From an uncultured Porphyromonadaceae bacterium (lineage in GTDB: Bacteria; Bacteroidota; Bacteroidia; Bacteroidales; Muribaculaceae): 56,462 nucleotides of DNA. The stretch is from the NCBI GenBank assembly GCA_905198125.1, contig CAJKBH010000024.1, forward strand, positions 1 to 56,462. The letters run 5' to 3'. The position numbers and the translations under genes are program-made. The notes under the pieces are model-generated. The model did not search any database and was not told where the DNA came from. It saw only the letters and a list, made by a program, of their open reading frames with translations. Shown here in pieces: positions 52,050 through 56,462 of the stretch. The first letter of the stretch is position 1. Each line of letters begins with the position of its first letter.

Positions 52050-52790
52050 CTATCGGCTATTGTGTTTGCGTTTGCGTTCCGCAAGCAGCAGGCCCGGCAG
52101 GGTTGCCACGATGTGGTAGCAGCGGCGGAACTGCTTTTTCGGGTCGCGGCCCAGACGATACACAAATTCCAGGTGATGGTCTACCATCCACTTGGGCGCA
52201 CGCTTCTCATCCACTCCGCTGTAGAACTTGAAGGCCGCCCCCACGGCCAACATCACGCCGTGATGCAGGTGCGGCTTCAACCGCGACATGAAGTATTCCT
52301 GCTTCGGCGCCCCCAACGCCACCCATACGATGTCCGCCCCGTCAGCCTCGATCATACGCGCTATCGACTCATAGTCAAACTCCTCCACCGTGCAGAAGGG
52401 CAGTTCCACGAACTTCATGTCCCGCACAGCCGGATTCATTTCCATGAGATTCCTCTGCAGCGAGTCCAGAATTTTCTGCTGAGTGCCGAGGAATATCATG
52501 CGATATTTGCGTTGCGACACTATGTCCCTGAAGATCTGGCTGCCGCAATACTGCTGATACTGCGTGCCATATATCCATTTGATGTACAGCGGCACATAGC
52601 TGCTGTCGCAGATGGAGAACATGCCGCCGTTCACCACCTGGCGATACTCCGGCACACGGTTTACGGTGTTGAGTATCACGCCGTCGGCCACGCAGATGTA
52701 GTCCGAGCCCGGCTCGGCCAACCGCCGCGCGATGGCCTGATGCACTTGACCGCGGTCAAATTCATAATTTATATTGAAATAAGTATTCAT
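52050..52790 (-). CDS. WecG/TagA/CpsF-family glycosyltransferase
   Basis: A 246-residue GT26-family enzyme. Typical segments are DYICVADGVILNTVNRVPEYR, KMIFLGTQQKILD-type core, GADIVWVALGAPKQEYFM and KFYSGVDEKRAPKWM. Such enzymes transfer ManNAc, ManNAcA or similar sugars onto a lipid-linked precursor early in surface-polysaccharide synthesis, on the cytoplasmic face of the inner membrane. It is located between gmd and a GT4-type glycosyltransferase. Confidence 0.9.
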   Translation of the reverse strand: MNTYFNINYEFDRGQVHQAIARRLAEPGSDYICVADGVILNTVNRVPEYRQVVNGGMFSICDSSYVPLYIKWIYGTQYQQYCGSQIFRDIVSQRKYRMIFLGTQQKILDSLQRNLMEMNPAVRDMKFVELPFCTVEEFDYESIARMIEADGADIVWVALGAPKQEYFMSRLKPHLHHGVMLAVGAAFKFYSGVDEKRAPKWMVDHHLEFVYRLGRDPKKQFRRCYHIVATLPGLLLAERKRKHNSR

Positions 52791-52838
52791 GCTTTAGGTT
52801 ATCATCTAATGATAGCGAGAACTCTCCAAGGCGCGCCA

Positions 52839-53999
52839 CTATTCATTGCGCATGGAATTGAGAATTGATTCCCATTGCTGTGCAATCACGTCGGTGCTGT
52901 ATCGTGCCTTCAGCTTCCCATTGGCCATCCGGCCAAGCGACCGGGCCAATGTTTCGTCGTTCCAGAGCTTTGAGACCGCGGCATCCAGTGCCATGGCATT
53001 GCCCGGCTCGAAAAGCAGACCGATGGCATCGTCGCCCGCGCCGATTATTTCCGTGAAGCCACCGTGATCGGGTGCAATCATCGGTTTGGAGTAGGCAGCA
53101 CCCTCCAGAATTGCCATAGCGAATCCCTCATAACATCTCGACGCCATGACGAAGAATCTGGCGTTGTTGTAGAACTCCTTCAGGTCATTACCGCTCAAAT
53201 AACCCATCAATTCTATATTCACCGGCAGATTTTCGATTAAATCCTTGTCCCTTGCTGCGCCTGCCAGCTTAAATGGGATCTCCGGATGCTGTCTTGCTAC
53301 CTCAATAATCAGATCTATACCCTTTTCATGGCTAAGACGTCCGCAAAAAGCCACATAATCGCCCTTTTTCGGCTCCACATTAACGTCGGCATCCATCGAA
53401 TTAGGTATGACTGTGATTTTTTTCGATGGAAATCCAGCCTCGATCAGTTTTCGGCGCTGAAAATCCGTAATGCATGCGAACATGTCTACGCAATCGATGT
53501 AATGGCGTCTTAGACGCGCTACCGCGTTGCGCGCCGCATAGCCTACCGACTTCAATAGCGAGTTTTCGCAGTTGAACTTGACGCAACCCCACTCGTTGCC
53601 TTTTTGCAGGCAATATTCGCACGGGCCTCCATTGCGCATGAACAGCCCTGTAGGGCAGATCAGCCGGAAATTGTGTACCGTCATGACGACGGGCACTCCT
53701 GCGCGCTTGCACTCGCGCAGCGCAGCCGGCGAGATGAAAGGGTAGAGGTTGTGGACGTTGACCACGTCCGGCTTCTCGCGCTTCAGCGCCTCGCGCATGG
53801 CGCGCACACCTGCCGGCGAATGGATACCCGCCACGAAACCCTTTATTTTGCCGACGGCCGAGTCGCGCAGCCCCTCCGTGGACATTCGCAACTGCGCCAC
53901 CTCGTGGCCCAGGCTCTGAAGCATCGTCGCCATCTTGTCGACGACCGCCTCCTCGCCCGAATATTTCCCGTAATTATTATGAACAAGAAGAATCTTCAT
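52839..53999 (-). CDS. GT4-type glycosyltransferase
   Basis: A 386-residue GT-B glycosyltransferase. The start at MKILLVHNNYGKYSGEEAV (53999) is the natural N-terminus; an upstream ATG at 54047 adds a non-conserved extension. N-domain motifs are PDVVNVHNLYPFISPAAL and a Cys-rich stretch (CEYCLQKGNEWGCVKFNC, perhaps metal-binding). The C-domain has FCGRLSHEKGIDLIIEVA and EGFAMAILEGAAYSKPMIA, the E-x7-E donor-site motif. It should add one sugar to the repeat unit; donor and acceptor are unknown. It is the last clearly G+C-rich gene before the A+T-rich right end. Confidence 0.9.
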   Translation of the reverse strand: MKILLVHNNYGKYSGEEAVVDKMATMLQSLGHEVAQLRMSTEGLRDSAVGKIKGFVAGIHSPAGVRAMREALKREKPDVVNVHNLYPFISPAALRECKRAGVPVVMTVHNFRLICPTGLFMRNGGPCEYCLQKGNEWGCVKFNCENSLLKSVGYAARNAVARLRRHYIDCVDMFACITDFQRRKLIEAGFPSKKITVIPNSMDADVNVEPKKGDYVAFCGRLSHEKGIDLIIEVARQHPEIPFKLAGAARDKDLIENLPVNIELMGYLSGNDLKEFYNNARFFVMASRCYEGFAMAILEGAAYSKPMIAPDHGGFTEIIGAGDDAIGLLFEPGNAMALDAAVSKLWNDETLARSLGRMANGKLKARYSTDVIAQQWESILNSMRNE

Positions 54000-54119
54000 A
54001 AATTCAGATTCAATGTTTAGTAGCGCTGACTGTCCCCAGCCGCGCATAAAACTCTGACTAAAATGCCGATTAATTTATCTACTATCTCCTCACCACTCAC
54101 TCTTCACAAGATCTTTTGA

Positions 54120-54300
54120 CATTAGCTGTACACGGCAAAGGACAGCCTGCGCTATTACTTTTCGATGCGCGATAAGGGAGCAATTTCGGCACATCTTCAA
54201 TGATGAATATTAAGATAATTTCGACACAGAACTTTATGATGCCCAGACCTTCTTTTTTGATGAACTAAAGAAACTGGGCTTAATCCTAGCTGATGCATAG
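54120..54300 (+). pseudogene. Possible remnant of a degraded coding sequence
   Basis: The 300-nt gap between the glycosyltransferase gene and the GIY-YIG gene shows protein-like sequence broken by stops. In one frame, REQFRHIFNDEY is followed by a stop and then DNFDTELYDAQTFFFDELKK and LGLILADA up to the TAG at 54298. I cannot name the parent gene. No clear promoter or terminator was seen here. Confidence 0.3.
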
Positions 54301-54816
54301 CTAAAGTTGATCTACTTCCGAAACAGTGTAGCACGATGATATCTCATAGTTCCTTGAGAATCCGAACCAGGTTGTGTTAAAACCTAATGTATTGCCGTAA
54401 AGACGGAACTCATCTGCTGCGTGGTTATATGAATCCTTTAAGTCGGTGTTTAGAGTAGGCTGCTGCATAGCGATAAGCGCATTTCCCACCTTGTCCAGCA
54501 ATCTCGTATCCACTTCCGCATATGAATACAATACAGATTCAAGGCTATCGCATTCTTTATCAAAATCAAAGTCATTCAGACGTCCGTGGCAATATACCCA
54601 GTCTTTGAAATGCCTTTCTTGTAAATTTTTAGTTTTCCCGATGTAGATTATGCGGCCCTCTGTGATTGTATTGTCAGTGGGGTGATAAACACATGCAAAC
54701 ACTACGTATAGGCCAGATGTCTGAGGCAAGTTGGCGGGATTCCGATAATATCTGTCATAATTCAGTCCTATCACACCTGTTGCAAATCTGCATTGCTGGA
54801 AAGCGAATAGAACCAT
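54301..54816 (-). CDS. GIY-YIG domain protein
   Basis: A 171-residue protein with a GIY-YIG nuclease-like core: SGLYVVFACVYHP (the GIY strand as GLY), RIIYIGKTKNLQERHFKDW (the YIG strand with the Lys and catalytic-type Arg), and YSYAEVDTRLLDKVGNALI with the Glu/Asp region typical of the fold. GIY-YIG domains cut DNA or serve in repair, restriction and mobile elements; whether this one is active is unknown. It is out of place in a polysaccharide locus, is A+T rich like its acyltransferase neighbour and lies 6 nt after it on the same strand. Confidence 0.75.
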   Translation of the reverse strand: MVLFAFQQCRFATGVIGLNYDRYYRNPANLPQTSGLYVVFACVYHPTDNTITEGRIIYIGKTKNLQERHFKDWVYCHGRLNDFDFDKECDSLESVLYSYAEVDTRLLDKVGNALIAMQQPTLNTDLKDSYNHAADEFRLYGNTLGFNTTWFGFSRNYEISSCYTVSEVDQL

Positions 54817-54822
54817 GCTAAT

Positions 54823-55985
54823 TTATGTAAGCTTTAAATTTACAAACGATGGCTTTAAATGCACGAATCTTTCAATTAGTTTGAATAAGGCTCGTTTTAC
54901 TGTGGCAATCGAGAATGAAAGTAAGAAAATCAGTGGTATGATTACAAATACATAAATGCCATACTGCGATTGATCTACAAAGAAATGGTTTCTGAAATAT
55001 GGATAAATTCCAGCGTCAAACACTGAACTACAGAGGAATATGTCCAACGAGCGCAATGAAATATTCTTAAATATATTTTTCGACCACTCATGCTTCAACT
55101 CTATATTGTAGAAACATAAGAAAACCAGTACCGCCAGTGGTACGCAAATCAGACCGTTTCGGTCGCCGATTATATGCAGATATGTCGGATGAGGTACAAT
55201 CAGATTAAAGACCGGTCCGACGCAAATCAGAGCCAAAATACCGAAGGCAATCTTTAGCCGGGAGAAGCGTGGTTTGTATTCACGAATGAAAGCTCCGATT
55301 ATATAGAACATAATTGGATATAGTCCTTCCCAGAACCCCGGAACTAAATGCATGCCGTAACGATTGCAGAAATCCGGTAAGGCGGTAAATAAGTAAAGCA
55401 TCCCTATTAGATATAGTTTCATTTTCTTGGTAGGAATGGCTTTATACAGAATATTAATGAAAGGAGCGAGCAGGAACAATCCGATCCACATCTCGATATA
55501 CCATGCGTATGGAATAGTCGAAAAACTGAAGATGCCCAATATCCCTTCTTCCCATGTCATTCCATTGTGAAAATAGTATATATCAACGATAATGGTAAGT
55601 ATTGAGAATACCAAGTACGATAAAACTACTTTTAAACCACTTCTATAGAATTTCAGCCCGAATAGTTTGTTGCAACATAGGAAACCTGTCAGAATCATAT
55701 ATAAATCTGAACCAATCTCAAACGATTGCAACATTCCCTGCAGAAACATCGATATTCCTGAGAAATATGTCTTGTTAAAATCTGTATACAGGAAAAAGTG
55801 TGAAGCTATAACGCTGACACATGCAATGGTACGTACAATGTCAAGCCCGCTCAGACGGACTTGTTTATTTCGTATCGAATTCGAAATCTTGTCAGAATTA
55901 CAAGAAAAGTTGTAATCATCAACTGGTGTTCTAACAGGCTGACAGTCAGTTGATATTACGCATAACGGGGGGGTAATTGGTTCAT
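54823..55985 (-). CDS. Acyltransferase-3 family membrane protein, interrupted by a C7 tract after the start codon
   Basis: A polytopic O-acyltransferase (OafA/WbbJ-like) that would modify surface polysaccharide. From 55749 the frame starts MFLQGMLQSFEIGSD, but the same frame is open well upstream and encodes RLSGLDIVRTIACVSVIASH, the conserved first helix with Arg and His. No ATG, GTG or TTG lies in that upstream frame. The only ATG (55985) is in another frame, followed by MNQLPP and a stop after nine codons. Seven C (55967-55973 on plus as G) sit between. One more C would fuse the frames into a protein of 387 residues, a normal length. As sequenced, the gene is OFF unless ribosomes slip. The main frame is otherwise intact and A+T rich. 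Confidence 0.8.
55967..55973. repeat. Homopolymer of seven G (C on the coding strand) at the start of an acyltransferase gene
   Basis: GGGGGGG lies at codons 5-7 of the ATG-initiated frame at 55985. Eight, or five, would put the ATG in frame with the long acyltransferase frame. Confidence 0.95.
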
Positions 55986-56040
55986 TATTAATTGTTTATG
56001 CAAATAGTTGCTTGAGGTCTTGTATAAAAGGTTCTATATA

Positions 56041-56421
56041 TTATGAATATGAATGCGAATTACGTATTGGGATTTTATCTGTTGTAATTTTGCATAATCC
56101 TTTGAAAAGCAAAATGCGAATTTGGTCAATGAAGACGCAGACGGCGAATATCATGAAAAAGAATAACGGGACTGTCAACCAAGTAGAGGCTTCGTCAATC
56201 AATAGTCGGCATGTTTCCTGATACTTGCCATATATCATCGGATGGAAATGAAACAGGTACACTGAGAAAGCGGATGCAGCTATAAAGTTAATCCATCTAT
56301 GATTCCCGATATTTAATCGTTCAAAGAACATAAATAGAAACACGGATTGCAGAATTATAATTGGATTCAGATATCCAAATATCAAGCTTGAAATGTTCAG
56401 CTTGAACCACGGCTCTTTCAT
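56041..56421 (-). CDS. C-terminal part of a second acyltransferase-3 protein
   Basis: A 126-residue open frame that matches the last third of acyltransferase-3 proteins: several membrane helices and the typical end FERLNIGNHRWINFIAASAF followed by SVYLFHFHPMIYG. A full protein has about 330-390 residues. Directly upstream of the ATG is an in-frame TAA (56422-56424), so the N-terminal part must lie beyond the window in another frame, or the gene is truncated. It is 55 nt upstream of the C7-tract acyltransferase gene and may be co-transcribed with it. Status (broken gene, frameshift, or small separate protein) cannot be settled here. Confidence 0.55.
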   Translation of the reverse strand: MKEPWFKLNISSLIFGYLNPIIILQSVFLFMFFERLNIGNHRWINFIAASAFSVYLFHFHPMIYGKYQETCRLLIDEASTWLTVPLFFFMIFAVCVFIDQIRILLFKGLCKITTDKIPIRNSHSYS

Positions 56422-56462
56422 TTAAACTAAAATAAAGAGCACATCCTCCCTTACCCGCTTCA

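Noticed and set aside
54823..55749. Acyltransferase starting at 55749 as an intact gene
   Set aside because: That start removes the first conserved helix with its Arg and His, although the same frame encodes it just upstream. The frame interruption is more informative.
47386..56462. Invertible promoter or recombinase control of the polysaccharide locus
   Set aside because: I saw no integrase gene and no long inverted repeats flanking a promoter in this window.
1..56462. CRISPR array, prophage or insertion sequence
   Set aside because: No regularly spaced repeats, cas genes, transposase or phage structural genes were found.

Overview
The window looks like a chromosome segment from a Bacteroidales bacterium, plausibly Muribaculaceae (inference). 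The evidence is a SusC/SusD pair, many small lipoproteins, a TamL/TamB pair, Bacteroidetes-type S1, L21, L27 and S15 proteins, and repeated matches to the Bacteroidetes promoter (TTTG, 19-20 nt, TAnnTTTG). Base composition is G+C rich for this phylum over about 1-54 kb and clearly A+T richer from about 54.06 kb to the right edge.

Layout. 0.07-5.9 kb (minus): a SusC/SusD/lipoprotein glycan or nutrient uptake operon with its own promoter, with an unexplained hairpin-rich element upstream of that promoter. 6.3-10.5 kb (minus): an SPOR-domain lipoprotein, a coiled-coil lipoprotein, rsmI, a protein with DPKDLID-type repeats, and a PBP4-type D-Ala-D-Ala carboxypeptidase. 10.6-19.7 kb (plus): an AI-2E family permease, two CPA2-type cation/proton antiporters with different C-terminal regulatory parts, small lipoproteins, a polyprenyl synthase and a TatD hydrolase. 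19.9-23.2 kb (plus): rpsA with a structured leader, a tiny exported protein resembling a type IX sorting domain, and ilvE. 23.3-27.8 kb (minus): an HD-domain protein, a TonB-dependent receptor and nhaA. 28-34.7 kb (plus): LptD-like protein, typA and rsgA, with a small wHTH gene on the minus strand. 34.7-43.5 kb (minus): tamL, tamB, a VanZ-like gene, then rpmA, rplU and rpsO. 43.8 kb: tRNA-Asn. 44.1-47.3 kb (plus): a GH97 glycoside hydrolase and a CE1-like esterase. 47.4-56.5 kb (minus): a surface-polysaccharide and nucleotide-sugar locus.

Functionally the window is dominated by envelope biogenesis: outer membrane assembly (LptD-like, TamL/TamB), peptidoglycan (PBP4), isoprenoids, ion homeostasis (three antiporters), glycan capture and hydrolysis, and surface polysaccharide synthesis. 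The polysaccharide locus pairs a FucP-like sugar importer with a nucleotidyltransferase-GHMP kinase fusion, a ManC-like guanylyltransferase and GDP-mannose 4,6-dehydratase, which suggests a GDP-sugar (fucose- or heptose-like) pathway.

The most interesting signal is at the right end. An acyltransferase-3 gene has an ATG followed by a run of seven C. As sequenced, the ATG frame stops after nine codons. One extra C would join it to an uninterrupted frame that encodes the missing first membrane helix and its conserved Arg and His. This could be a phase-variable surface-modification gene caught in the OFF state, a recent mutation, or a homopolymer sequencing error.
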